A stretch of DNA of 25,700 bases from Acidobacteria bacterium UBA7540 (GTDB lineage: Bacteria > Acidobacteriota > Terriglobia > UBA7540): the NCBI GenBank assembly GCA_002478145.1, contig DLMI01000179.1, positions 1 through 25,700 on the forward strand. The letters run 5' to 3'. A program made the position numbers and the translations under genes. The stretch's first letter is position 1. Every line of letters begins with the position of its first letter. The notes under the pieces were generated by a model, which was not told where the DNA came from, did no database searches, and saw nothing but the letters and a program-made list of their open reading frames with translations. Of the stretch, positions 6,446-14,421 are shown one piece after another.

Positions 6446-7366
6446 ATGACAAGCAAACGCCAAGGGTCGATCCATTTGTTCCGCTTCGCCGGGATTGATT
6501 TGTTCCTGCATTGGTCCTGGTTTCTGGTCGCGGCGTTTGAAATCAGCAACCGGGCCAAAAGCTATTCCTCTCTCGCCTGGAACGCGCTGGAGTATCTGGC
6601 GCTCTTTCTCATTGTGATGCTGCATGAGTACGGCCATGCGCTGGCCTGCCGGCAGGTTGGAGGAACGGCGAATCAGATCGTGCTTTGGCCTCTCGGCGGA
6701 GTGGCGTATGTGAACCCGCCCTCACGGCCAGGCGCCACGCTGTGGAGCATCGCGGCAGGGCCACTGGTGAACGTGGCGCTCCTTGTCATCGTGTCCCCCC
6801 TGGGGATAATTTTGGACCGATCGTTGGGGTTGGCGCAGACGGCGCCCGATGCCCACGCGTTCTTGCGGGCGCTCTGGTTCATCAACCTGGGCTTGCTGAT
6901 CTTCAATCTGTTGCCCGTCTATCCGCTGGATGGCGGCCAAATTCTTCGTTCTTTGCTCTGGTTTGTGGTAGGACGTGCCCGCAGCTTGATGGTGGCCGTG
7001 GCGATCGGTTTCATCGGCGTGGCGGGGCTCCTCATTCTCGCCGTGTGGATGCAATCCGTCTGGTTTGGCGTTCTCGCCGTATTTATCCTCATGAGTTGCT
7101 GGAGTGGACTACAGCAAGCGCAAGCCCTGTATCGTTTGGCCAAGTTGCCGCGCCATGAAGGGTTTGCCTGTCCGTCGTGCAAAGCTGCGCCACCGGTGGG
7201 AAGCTTTTGGAGGTGCAGCCGCTGTGGAGAGGCCTTTGACACCTTCCAAACGCGATCCGTCTGCCCGAACTGCGCGGCGCAGCCTGCGGTGACGATGTGC
7301 GTGGACTGTCGCGCCCAGAATCCTTTCAGCGAGTGGATTATTCCTGCCCCTGTGCCTCCGAAGTAG
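6446..7366 (+). CDS. M50 site-2-type metalloprotease with C-terminal zinc ribbons
   Basis: A 306-aa integral membrane protease. Zinc motif HEYGH is at residues 60-64 in a membrane helix. The second active-site segment NLLPVYPLDGGQ supplies the conserved Asp. About six helices lie between residues 20 and 225. The cytosolic tail holds CxxC pairs (CPSC, CSRC, CPNC, CVDC), a pair of zinc-ribbon-like units uncommon in basic family members. The ATG at 6446 was chosen because homology to the family begins there (SIHLFRFAGIDLFLHWSWF). The frame stays open upstream to 6296, but that part is not protease-like. No Shine-Dalgarno is visible; TACAAT at 6432-6437 would place a transcription start nearly at the ATG, so a leaderless mRNA is possible. 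Substrates are unknown; relatives cleave membrane-bound regulators. Confidence 0.85.
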   Translation: MTSKRQGSIHLFRFAGIDLFLHWSWFLVAAFEISNRAKSYSSLAWNALEYLALFLIVMLHEYGHALACRQVGGTANQIVLWPLGGVAYVNPPSRPGATLWSIAAGPLVNVALLVIVSPLGIILDRSLGLAQTAPDAHAFLRALWFINLGLLIFNLLPVYPLDGGQILRSLLWFVVGRARSLMVAVAIGFIGVAGLLILAVWMQSVWFGVLAVFILMSCWSGLQQAQALYRLAKLPRHEGFACPSCKAAPPVGSFWRCSRCGEAFDTFQTRSVCPNCAAQPAVTMCVDCRAQNPFSEWIIPAPVPPK

Positions 7367-7421
7367 GGGCTGCAGATTACCTGTGGGCGAACTGGCGGTC
7401 TAACTCGAGATTGAGCTTCAG
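7367..7421. repeat. 55-bp direct repeat, left copy (diverged kdpC 3' end)
   Basis: This sequence matches 9683-9737 at 51 of 55 positions. The right copy is the true 3' end of kdpC plus its stop codon. The left copy read on the minus strand still encodes KLNLELDRQFAHR and a stop, against KLNLELDRQFPHS in kdpC. The two copies bracket the transposase and toxin-antitoxin island. It may be an attachment-site duplicate or the scar of a lost second kdpC. Confidence 0.85.
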
Positions 7422-7432
7422 ACTGGCAGGCA

Positions 7433-7497
7433 CAGAGCGAAGCTCTGCGGTCTTCAGGGATTAGAAATCGGGCGAAGCGCAGAGCTTCGCTCTGCGC
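7433..7497. repeat. Inverted pair of REP-like hairpins at the transposase truncation
   Basis: CAGAGC-GAA-GCTCTG (7433-7447) and GCGCAGAGC-TTC-GCTCTGCGC (7477-7497) are hairpins that are also reverse complements of each other. The right hairpin ends 3 nt before coding sequence recognisable as transposase resumes at 7501. This pair therefore lies at the break point where the transposase N terminus has been lost. Confidence 0.75.
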
Positions 7498-8049
7498 CAG
7501 CCCGGCGAAATCGAAATTGACGAGACATTTTTGGGTGGCAAAGCGCGCAACATGCACATCTCCAAACGTCGCGCTAAAATCACCGGAACTGGCGGGAAGG
7601 ACAAGACCCCCGTTCTCGGATTCTTACAGCGTGGCGGGGAAGTGCGGACTCAGCGTATTCCGAGCCGACGCAAGAAAGTTCTTCACGATGAAATTGCAAA
7701 GCGGATTGAAGAGGGCTCTATGGTCTATACCGATGCACTTGCTTCCTGTGAGGGGCTTGCCGCGAGATACGCGCATCAAGTTGTTGACCATGCTATTGAA
7801 TATGTGCGCGGTCGGGTTCATACTAACGGCCTCGAAAACTTTTGGAGTCTCTTGAAGCGTACCATCCGGGGAACCTATGTTAGTGTCGAGCCTTTTCATC
7901 TTGATCGTTACCTGGACGAGCAAGCCTTCCGCTACAATCAGAGAGGGTTGACTGACGCGGAGCGTTTCCGTTTGGTTTGTGGTAATCTTATCGGGAAGAG
8001 GCTCACTTACCGTGGGCTGATTGGACAAGCGGGCGGAGGAGAGGCGTGA
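7465..8049 (+). pseudogene. 5'-truncated IS1595-family (ISxO2-like) transposase
   Basis: The frame opens after a stop at 7462-7464, but recognisable sequence starts only at about 7507 with EIEIDETFLGGKARNMH. That is the start of the DDE catalytic domain of IS1595-type transposases. Catalytic residues appear intact: Asp at 7519-7521 (EIDETF), Asp at 7732-7734 (VYTDALASC) and Glu at 7834-7836 (NGLENFWSLLKR). The end, HLDRYLDEQAFRYNQR, is typical. The N-terminal zinc/DNA-binding part (usually about 100 residues or more) is missing and a hairpin pair sits there instead. No good start codon or ribosome site is present, so the gene is most likely dead. No inverted repeats of the IS were recognised. 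Its stop overlaps the next start (GTGA). Confidence 0.85.
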
Positions 8050-8213
8050 AGAAATCCCGAGACGCGGGAGACGGAAAAAGCCCTGAGTTTAAGCGATTCG
8101 AGCGAGCCATTAAGAAAATTCTCTCGGTTTCGAAATCGGAATTGGAATCCCGGATGGCCCAGTATAACGCTAGCAAACCGCACAGGCCAGGACCGAAGGC
8201 GAAGACAGCATGA
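8046..8213 (+). CDS. 55-aa companion ORF of the transposase
   Basis: This starts with GTG at 8046, overlapping the transposase stop (GTGA), and ends with TGA at 8211-8213, overlapping the next ATG (ATGA). The product is basic, with central segment FKRFERAIKKILSVSKSELES and tail KPHRPGPKAKTA. From memory, similar short basic ORFs accompany IS1595-type transposases, but the function is not known. It has no membrane segment or known domain. The tight overlaps at both ends support real, coupled translation. Existence is moderately sure. Confidence 0.65.
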   Translation: MKKSRDAGDGKSPEFKRFERAIKKILSVSKSELESRMAQYNASKPHRPGPKAKTA

Positions 8214-8854
8214 CAACAAGACACAAGAGATTATTCTCTTTATTAAGTTGTAATAGAATTGAATATACCCTTGCGTCCAGTCTCGACAAGTTCCGACTCG
8301 ACGAATTCTTAAAAGAAATGGCCGACAGAATCAGAGGCCCGCTCAAGGGTGCGAGGAGATTTTGGTTTGTGGCCCCGACGCGCAATCCGAAAAGCACTGG
8401 ATACCATGTTCATTTCTCCTGCCGGGTCGAACGTCCAAAATTCCGTGCGTCTTTGGAATACGTAAACGGTTCAGAGACACCTGACGCACACGAAACACGC
8501 CCTTTCGCTGAGGAATTAATGGGATGGATCGGTCAGTTTTTCCGAAGCGAACAAGTTACCGCTGATGTGGAAGGAACATTCGGATACCCGCTAAAGAGGT
8601 TTCAGCCTGTCCTTCCGATTCCGATGCGACTTACGCTAGACCGAAGGCAAGAAGTCGAAGTCATTGCCATGTCTGTACTCATGGCTGCTAAGTCTCAGGG
8701 TGTCTACTCGGCTCTCGTGGGCTTAGATGACGATGAGGTCGGGGTTGATGTATATGCGGAGAGAATTGTTAAGTTAAAGGATTTCGATATGCGCAGGGAT
8801 TTATTTCCGCTTTCCTCCGTGGCTAGATCGTTTGTGAGGGAGGTGATAAAATGA
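8210..8854 (+). CDS. Hypothetical protein in the accessory island
   Basis: I do not recognise this 214-aa protein. It is soluble with no signal peptide. Notable stretches are RRFWFVAPTRNPKSTGYHVHFSC, GWIGQFFRSEQ, RRQEVEVIAMSVLMAAKSQGVYSALVGLDDDE and a C-terminal RDLFPLSSVARSFVREVIK. The gene is clearly more AT-rich than its chromosomal neighbours, which points to transfer. Its ATG overlaps the 55-aa ORF stop and its own TGA overlaps the next ATG (ATGA, 8851-8854), so it belongs to one transcription unit with the toxin-antitoxin pair. It may be cargo of the transposon or an added component of that module. Confidence 0.7.
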   Translation: MTTRHKRLFSLLSCNRIEYTLASSLDKFRLDEFLKEMADRIRGPLKGARRFWFVAPTRNPKSTGYHVHFSCRVERPKFRASLEYVNGSETPDAHETRPFAEELMGWIGQFFRSEQVTADVEGTFGYPLKRFQPVLPIPMRLTLDRRQEVEVIAMSVLMAAKSQGVYSALVGLDDDEVGVDVYAERIVKLKDFDMRRDLFPLSSVARSFVREVIK

Positions 8855-9243
8855 CGCATTGCCACGTCCAAGTTCTTCCTGGGAAGAGTCAAATTCAACA
8901 AGAAGAGCTACACGTTGACGCGGGGCCAGAGCTTCGTCACCCACTGAAGCGCTGCCGGGATTATATTCTCAAGCATCGGCGAAGTTCCGATGATTCCAGC
9001 ATCTCGATGAGAGAAGTATTTTCCCTTGCCGCGAACCAGGTTCCCTCGATAGTAGTACGCAGGGGATTAATGGGTGGCAATCCCTGTATTAAGGGCACTC
9101 GAATACCAGTCTACATGATTCTTGATGCCATCGAGTATTACGGGAACGTGAAGGGCGTGCTGAAATCATATCCTCACCTCACGGTCGAACAAGTCAGAGA
9201 TGCGGTGCGCTTTTCTAAAATCGCGATGGAGTGTTCCGCCTAA
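8851..9243 (+). CDS. DUF433 antitoxin with an N-terminal extension
   Basis: A 130-aa protein. Residues about 65-128 form a DUF433 domain: VVRRGLMGGNPCIKGTRIPVYMILDAI, then YPHLTVEQVRDAVRFSKIA. This is a small winged-helix-like fold usually found as the antitoxin partner of DUF5615 PIN-like toxins. The first 60 or so residues are an extension I cannot assign; most family members are about 75-80 aa. The start ATG overlaps the previous stop. The last 13 nt overlap the toxin start, the usual antitoxin-first order with coupled translation. The ends of such genes often bind their own promoter, but no operator was identified here. Confidence 0.82.
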   Translation: MTHCHVQVLPGKSQIQQEELHVDAGPELRHPLKRCRDYILKHRRSSDDSSISMREVFSLAANQVPSIVVRRGLMGGNPCIKGTRIPVYMILDAIEYYGNVKGVLKSYPHLTVEQVRDAVRFSKIAMECSA

Positions 9244-9638
9244 CCTTGAGCACCGACCTGAAGCTTTTAATTGACGAGGCTGTGCCTGATCCCCTTGCTC
9301 ACGCTATCCAGAAAATATCAGCTATAAGGTCTTTGTATGCAAGAGACGTGCTGGAAGTGGCGGGGAAAGACGACGACGCCGTAATGGCGTTTGCCAATAA
9401 GGAAGATCGAATCGTCTTCACCACAGAGAGGAAGTTCAAGGAATTCCCTGTCTGTACGCACCCGGGCATCATAATCCTTACGGTCAGAGAGCGCCACGAG
9501 TCAATACGGCAGCGTATCTTCGTGAGGTTCATGCGTTCGGGTTACCGCAAACACACAAAAGATAATCTAACCCTTCTAAGCACGGACCAAGCCGAAATCA
9601 AGGACCACCGCGGCGAGCTGAAGACTTACCGGTTTTAG
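9231..9638 (+). CDS. DUF5615 PIN-like toxin
   Basis: A 135-aa protein of the DUF5615 (Mut7-C/PIN-like) family: KLLIDEAVPDPLAHAI at the N terminus, then GKDDDAVMAFANKEDRIVFTTERKFKEF and GIIILTVRER. Family members are predicted ribonucleases of toxin-antitoxin systems. The acidic residues in LIDE, KDDDAV and EDRIVFTTE fit the expected metal site, though the usual T-x-D is T-T-E here. The start is given as GTG 9231, overlapping the antitoxin by 13 nt. TTG at 9246, just before the conserved domain, is an equally possible start. It is the last gene of the island on the plus strand and converges on kdpC. Confidence 0.82.
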   Translation: MFRLTLSTDLKLLIDEAVPDPLAHAIQKISAIRSLYARDVLEVAGKDDDAVMAFANKEDRIVFTTERKFKEFPVCTHPGIIILTVRERHESIRQRIFVRFMRSGYRKHTKDNLTLLSTDQAEIKDHRGELKTYRF

Positions 9639-9672
9639 GGAAAGGTTCGCGTGGTCCGTCAAGTATATAGTT

Positions 9673-9686
9673 GCCCTAATTAGGGC
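9673..9686. repeat. Palindrome at the right island edge
   Basis: GCCCTAATTAGGGC is a perfect 14-bp dyad at the junction with the right 55-bp repeat (begins 9683). It lies between the convergent toxin and kdpC genes. The left repeat copy lacks it. There is no T tract, so a terminator role is doubtful. Confidence 0.6.
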
Positions 9687-9737
9687 TGCAAATTAGCTGT
9701 GGGGGAACTGGCGGTCTAACTCCAGATTGAGCTTCAG
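9683..9737. repeat. 55-bp direct repeat, right copy (kdpC 3' end)
   Basis: This is the counterpart of 7367-7421 with four mismatches. It includes the last 14 codons and stop of kdpC on the minus strand. The repeats flank about 2.26 kb of accessory DNA. Confidence 0.85.
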
Positions 9738-10274
9738 GACATTGACCCGGGGCTCGCCCAGGAAGCCTAAGTCGGGGCCTTTCGTATTGCGGCGGATGAG
9801 TTGCTCGACGTTATCCACGCTGGCGCCCCGCTCTTTGGCGACCCTTGCGGCCTGCGCCTCAGCCGAAGCTGGGCTGATGTCGGGATCGAGCCCGCTGGCT
9901 GATGCGGTGAGCAGGTCGGCTGGAATCGGCCCGGTGTAGTCAGGGTTTTCCTTGCGGAATTGCTCCACGGAGCCCTTCACACGGTCGATCAGCTTCTGAT
10001 TCGTCGGGCCGTAATTGGAGCCGGTCGAAGCAGTTGCATCATACCCATCATTCCCCGCCGCCGAGGGACGTGGATGGAAATACTCGGGCTTCGTGAAATT
10101 CTGGCCAATGAGGACCGACCCAATCTCCTTCCCATCCACTTTCAACATGCTTCCATTTGCCTGCCGATGAAAGAGAACCTGGCAGAGGGCAGTGACAACT
10201 CCCGGATAAACTAACCCGGTGAGCGCCGTCAGGACGAGCATGAAGCGAAACGCTGGGGCGATATGGTGACGCAT
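9693..10274 (-). CDS. kdpC: K+-transporting ATPase subunit KdpC
   Basis: A 193-aa protein with one N-terminal membrane helix (FMLVLTALTGLVYPGVVTAL) and a periplasmic domain. Family marks are IGQNFTKPEYFHPRPSAAG, YDATASTGSNYGPTN, PADLLTASASGLDPDISP, and LGEPRVNVLKLNLELDRQF at the end. KdpC stabilises the KdpFABC complex and aids K+ capture and ATP affinity. Its start has AAGGAG 5 nt upstream. It is separated from kdpB by a 103-nt gap filled with heptad repeats, unusual in an operon otherwise packed tightly. Its 3' end doubles as one copy of the 55-bp repeat flanking the accessory island. Confidence 0.96.
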   Translation of the reverse strand: MRHHIAPAFRFMLVLTALTGLVYPGVVTALCQVLFHRQANGSMLKVDGKEIGSVLIGQNFTKPEYFHPRPSAAGNDGYDATASTGSNYGPTNQKLIDRVKGSVEQFRKENPDYTGPIPADLLTASASGLDPDISPASAEAQAARVAKERGASVDNVEQLIRRNTKGPDLGFLGEPRVNVLKLNLELDRQFPHS

Positions 10275-10284
10275 AAGAGCTCCT

Positions 10285-10379
10285 TAGGGAACAGGGAATA
10301 GGGAACAGGGAACAGTCCGGACTCACTCCCTATTCCTTAACTCCCCCTATTCCTCCTCCCTATTCCCTATTCCCTACTC
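10285..10379. repeat. Inverted heptad repeats between kdpC and kdpB
   Basis: Units of AGGGAAC/AGGGAAT (about 10286-10315) face units of CCCTATT/CCCTACT (about 10326-10377). The two arms are complementary over about 20 nt. The period is 7 nt throughout. In the kdp transcript they could form a stem between the kdpB stop and the kdpC start, which might alter relative expression of kdpC. Confidence 0.8.
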
Positions 10380-12489
10380 AGGCCAAGTGCAACAATCCGA
10401 GCAGCCGATCGATCAGAAAGATGCATGGAAAGGGCGCAATGAAACCGCCCAATCCGTAGATCCAGAGGTTGCGGCGCAACATCGCGACAGCACTTTGCGG
10501 TCTGTATTTCACTCCCCGCAGCGCCAGCGGCACCAGCGCGACAATGATCAAAGCGTTGAAGATCACCGCAGCCAACACGGCGCTTTGGGGAGTGTGAAGG
10601 CGCATGATGTTAAGCTTGGCAAGCGCCGGGTAGGTGGTCATGAACATGGCCGGAATGATCGCGAAGTATTTCGACACATCGTTGAGAATGGAAAAGGTGG
10701 TCAACGCGCCGCGGGTGATCAGGAGTTGTTTCCCGATGGCCACCACCTCAATGAGCTTGGTGGGGTTGCTATCGAGGTCCACCATGTTTCCGGCCTCTTT
10801 GGCCGCCATAGTGCCGGTATTCATGGCCACCCCGACGTCGGCCTGCGCCAGAGCCGGCGCGTCATTGGTGCCGTCTCCGGTCATGGCGACCATGCGCCCG
10901 CCAGCCTGTTCTTTGCGGATATACTTGAGCTTGTCCTCGGGTGTGGCCTGCGCAAGAAAATCGTCCACACCTGCCTCAGCAGCAATCGCCGCAGCGGTTA
11001 GCGGGTTGTCGCCGGTGATCATCACGGAGCGGATGCCCATGGCGCGGAGTTGGACGAGGCGGTTCTTCATGCCCCCTTTGACGATGTCCTTGAGGTGCAC
11101 AACCCCTAACATCCGCGCGCCATCCGCCACCGCCAGGGGGGTGCCTCCGGTGCGGGAGATGCGGTCAGAGATTGCCATGAAGTCGGTGGGCACTTGGCCC
11201 CCCTGCTCCTTGACGAAGTCAAGGATGGCGTCGGTGGCGCCTTTCCGTAACCAACGGCCATCCAGATTGACCCCGCTCATGCGCGTATAGGCAGAGAAGG
11301 GAATGAAATGTGCCTCCGGCTCGGCAACTTCTCTGCCACGCAACTGGAACTTCTGCTTCGCCAACACGGTGATGGAGCGCCCTTCCGGTGTTTCGTCAGC
11401 CAAGCTCGACAATTGCGCGGCGTCCGCAAGCTCCGCTTCTGTCACGCCTTTGACCGGAATGAATTCCACCGCCTGCCGGTTGCCGAGAGTAATTGTCCCC
11501 GTCTTGTCCAGTAAGAGCGTATCGACATCGCCCGAGGCTTCCACGGCTTTGCCGCTCATGGCCAGGACGTTGTGCTGCATGACGCGGTCCATGCCCGCGA
11601 TCCCAATGGCGGAGAGTAGCCCGCCGATGGTGGTCGGGATCAGGCATACCAACAAGGAAACCAACACCGCCACGGTCGGCACCGTGCCCGCTCCGGCGGA
11701 GGCGACGCTGTAGATCGCAAACGGCTGTAGGGTCGCAACGGCGAACAAAAAGATGAGCGTCAAGCCGGCAATCAGAATGTTCAGCGCGATCTCGTTGGGA
11801 GTCTTCTGCCGCTCGGCACCCTCCACGAGCGCGATCATCCGGTCCAGAAACGTTTCACCCGGGTTGGAAGTAATCTTGATCTTGATCTGGTCCGAGAGGA
11901 CCTTGGTCCCACCGGTCACGGCGCTGCGATCCCCACCCGACTCACGAATCACCGGAGCGCTTTCGCCGGTGATAACCGATTCGTCCACGGTCGCGATGCC
12001 CTCGATCACCTCGCCGTCCCCGGGGATAATGTCTCCCACTTCACAGAAGACGACGTCTCCAGCGCGAAGCTTCGAAGCCGGCACAGCTTCCATCTCATCC
12101 TTGGCAACAATGCGCTTGGCGATCGATTCGGATCTTGTCTTGCGCAACGTATCGGCCTGCGCCTTGCCGCGCGCTTCCGCCATAGCCTCGGCAAAGTTGG
12201 CGAAAAGAACGGTGAACCAGAGCCACAAATCTATTTGGAGCTCAAATCCCAAGCTTGGCGCTCGGGTGAAGGCGTCACGAAGCAGAAAAACCCCAACCAG
12301 CGCCGCGCCTACTTCCACCACAAAAATCACGGGGTTCTTCAGCAGCGTGACAGGATTCAGCTTCTTGAACGAATCCTTCAGGGCGCGCCCCACAAGCTGA
12401 GGATCGAACAAGGGACGCGCCCGGACGAGTTTCTTCGGAATGAGTGTGGTCAGATCGTCAATCAGAGGAGGTGTCACAAACGTTGCCAT
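10378..12489 (-). CDS. kdpB: K+-transporting ATPase ATP-binding subunit KdpB
   Basis: A 703-aa P-type ATPase, close to the family's usual 680-700 aa. The actuator loop TGES is at 174-177. The phosphorylated Asp is D328 in [11 protein letters not shown]. The hinge TGDGTNDAP is at 537-545, followed by [19 protein letters not shown]. Membrane segments lie near residues 50-72, 85-105, 235-260, 270-300 and in the last 130 residues ([16 protein letters not shown]). It hydrolyses ATP to drive K+ through KdpA in the inner membrane. The ATG at 12489 lies 3 nt after the kdpA stop, with GGAG inside the kdpA end, so translation is coupled. No defects are seen. Confidence 0.98.
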   Translation of the reverse strand: MATFVTPPLIDDLTTLIPKKLVRARPLFDPQLVGRALKDSFKKLNPVTLLKNPVIFVVEVGAALVGVFLLRDAFTRAPSLGFELQIDLWLWFTVLFANFAEAMAEARGKAQADTLRKTRSESIAKRIVAKDEMEAVPASKLRAGDVVFCEVGDIIPGDGEVIEGIATVDESVITGESAPVIRESGGDRSAVTGGTKVLSDQIKIKITSNPGETFLDRMIALVEGAERQKTPNEIALNILIAGLTLIFLFAVATLQPFAIYSVASAGAGTVPTVAVLVSLLVCLIPTTIGGLLSAIGIAGMDRVMQHNVLAMSGKAVEASGDVDTLLLDKTGTITLGNRQAVEFIPVKGVTEAELADAAQLSSLADETPEGRSITVLAKQKFQLRGREVAEPEAHFIPFSAYTRMSGVNLDGRWLRKGATDAILDFVKEQGGQVPTDFMAISDRISRTGGTPLAVADGARMLGVVHLKDIVKGGMKNRLVQLRAMGIRSVMITGDNPLTAAAIAAEAGVDDFLAQATPEDKLKYIRKEQAGGRMVAMTGDGTNDAPALAQADVGVAMNTGTMAAKEAGNMVDLDSNPTKLIEVVAIGKQLLITRGALTTFSILNDVSKYFAIIPAMFMTTYPALAKLNIMRLHTPQSAVLAAVIFNALIIVALVPLALRGVKYRPQSAVAMLRRNLWIYGLGGFIAPFPCIFLIDRLLGLLHLA

Positions 12490-12492
12490 GGA

Positions 12493-14307
12493 TTAGCTCC
12501 AGAAAGAGAGCATCAGCGAGGAAAACAGTTTCCCCTGATGCATGAGCAAATGCTCGACCAGTGGACCCAGCGCCAACGCCGGAAAGAACGTCAAGGCGCC
12601 AATGACGATCACGGTCCCTACCAAGAGTCCTACAAAAAGCGCACCATGCGTCGGGAAGGTGCCACTTGAAGAAGGCACCCTCTTCTTAACCGCCAAGCTG
12701 CCGGCGATGGCCAGAGTCGGGATAATGAACGCGAATCGTCCCAGCACCATTGCCAGGCCCAAGGTGAGGTTGTACCAGGGTGTGTTTGGGTTGATCCCGG
12801 CAAAGGCGCTGCCATTGTTCTCCGAGGTACTCGAGTACGCGTACAAGAGCTCACTGAAACCGTGCGGGCCAGAGTTTCCGAGATTGGCGATCGCCGGCCC
12901 GGGCGGGTTCCAGTAGCCGTTCTTTGCGAAGGGAGCAACGGTGCTAACCGCTGCGAACACGAGTATGCTGAAAGCAGTCACTAAGATGGCCAGCATTGCC
13001 ATTTTGACCTCTTTCTGCTGGATTTTCTTACCCAGATATTCCGGCGTCCTGCCCACCATGAGTCCTGCGATGAAAACCCCGATAATGGCGTACAACAGCA
13101 TGCCGTATAAGCCCGACCCCACGCCCCCGAAAATGACCTCATCCGTTTGCATGTTGAACATCGGGACGAGGCCGCCGATCGGAGTAAGGCTGTCATGCAT
13201 CGCATTTACGGCGCCACAGCTTGCATCGGTAGTCACAGTCACAAACAACGCCGAGGCGGGGATGCCAAAGCGCGTTTCCTTACCTTCCATGTTGCCGCCA
13301 GCCTGTTTGCCGGTGTAAGTACTTTCCAATCCGAGCTTCGCGAGGAGGGGATTGCCCGCCTGCTCGTAGTGGTAACAAGTGAAAACGCCCACGGCAAACA
13401 TCACTGCCATGGCGGCAAAGAGAGCCCAGCCTTGCCTCGTGTCGCCGACCATGCGGCCGAAGGTATACGTCAGCCCCGCCGGCACCAGGAAAATCAGGAG
13501 CATTTGGAGAAGGTTGCTCAACGGCGTTGGGTTTTCATAGGGGTGCGCGGAGTTGGCATTAAAGAATCCTCCGCCATTGGTTCCTAGCATCTTGATTACT
13601 TCTTGAGAGGCAACGGGACCCTGCGGAATTGTCTGGGTAGCTCCCTCTATGGTCTTGACCGTGGCATAGGAATGAAAGTTCTGGATGGCTCCCTGGGAGC
13701 AAAGGATCAATGCGGCGACAAAGGCGATCGGCAACAAGACATAAAGCGTCGAGCGCGTGAGATCGACCCAGAAATTGCCGACGGCCTTGGCCTCCTGCCG
13801 GGCGAAACCACGAATCATCGCCACGGCCGCAGAAATACTCACGGCCGCAGAAGCAAAATTCTGCACGGCGAGAGCTGCCATTTGTACGAAATAACTAAAC
13901 GTCATCTCGCCGCTGTACGCTTGCCAATTCGTGTTGGTGAGGTAGCTCACTGCCGTGTTAAAGGCCAGGTCCGGGGTTACGGGCGTGGCTCCTGAGGGCG
14001 CGGCCTTGGTGCCAAAATGCATGGGGTTGAAGGGCAAGAAGCCTTGCAAGCGCTGGATGACATAAGTAAACAGAAAACAGGCCACGCTGAAGGCAATCAG
14101 CGACGCAGCGTATTGCGTCCAGCGTTGTTCGGCATCCTCGCGTACGCCAACCAGGCGGTAGATGAGGCGTTCCAGGGGGCGCAGCAACGGATGGAGAAAG
14201 GTCCGCTGGCCCTCAAATACCTTGGCCATATGAGCGCCAACGGGCTTGGTGATCGCGAGGATTACGACGAAGTAAGCGACGATCTGCAAAATGCCGAGCG
14301 CTGTCAT
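12493..14307 (-). CDS. kdpA: K+-transporting ATPase channel subunit KdpA
   Basis: A 604-aa membrane protein, at the long end for KdpA (E. coli has 557). It has the selectivity-filter regions of the family: SYLTNTNWQAYSGE, MLGTNGGGFFNANSAHPYEN, GGVGSGLYGMLLYAIIGVF and YSSTSENNGSAFAG. MVGRTPEYLGKKI is another family mark. KdpA binds K+ and passes it through an intramembrane tunnel to KdpB. The start ATG at 14307 follows kdpF by 16 nt with a GAGGA site in the gap. The gene sits between kdpF and kdpB in canonical order. Confidence 0.98.
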   Translation of the reverse strand: MTALGILQIVAYFVVILAITKPVGAHMAKVFEGQRTFLHPLLRPLERLIYRLVGVREDAEQRWTQYAASLIAFSVACFLFTYVIQRLQGFLPFNPMHFGTKAAPSGATPVTPDLAFNTAVSYLTNTNWQAYSGEMTFSYFVQMAALAVQNFASAAVSISAAVAMIRGFARQEAKAVGNFWVDLTRSTLYVLLPIAFVAALILCSQGAIQNFHSYATVKTIEGATQTIPQGPVASQEVIKMLGTNGGGFFNANSAHPYENPTPLSNLLQMLLIFLVPAGLTYTFGRMVGDTRQGWALFAAMAVMFAVGVFTCYHYEQAGNPLLAKLGLESTYTGKQAGGNMEGKETRFGIPASALFVTVTTDASCGAVNAMHDSLTPIGGLVPMFNMQTDEVIFGGVGSGLYGMLLYAIIGVFIAGLMVGRTPEYLGKKIQQKEVKMAMLAILVTAFSILVFAAVSTVAPFAKNGYWNPPGPAIANLGNSGPHGFSELLYAYSSTSENNGSAFAGINPNTPWYNLTLGLAMVLGRFAFIIPTLAIAGSLAVKKRVPSSSGTFPTHGALFVGLLVGTVIVIGALTFFPALALGPLVEHLLMHQGKLFSSLMLSFWS

Positions 14308-14323
14308 GTTTATTCCTCATTCC

Positions 14324-14407
14324 TCAAAAGCGTTCAGGACGAAGCAAGGCGTAAACGAGGTAAACAAATAGTAAAAGTGCCGTCACGCCTGAGATGATGT
14401 AGTCCAA
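14324..14407 (-). CDS. kdpF: KdpF small membrane subunit
   Basis: A 27-aa single-helix peptide: starts MDYIISGVTALLLFVYLVYA and ends LLRPERF, the classic KdpF signature. The start is TTG at 14407-14405, with AGGGAGG 6 nt upstream; the only ATG nearby is out of frame and stops quickly. KdpF is a lipid-like stabiliser of the KdpABC complex. It is followed by kdpA after 16 nt. Its size and non-ATG start make it easy to miss. Confidence 0.93.
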   Translation of the reverse strand: MDYIISGVTALLLFVYLVYALLRPERF

Positions 14408-14421
14408 GGCATACCTCCCTC

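Noticed and set aside
7517..7855. 112-aa open frame overlapping the transposase
   Set aside because: It is in a different frame from the clear IS1595 catalytic domain.
10387..12400. Long plus-strand open frames opposite kdpB
   Set aside because: They are antisense to a complete, motif-verified P-type ATPase and have the low-complexity Ser/Ala/Arg composition of shadow frames.
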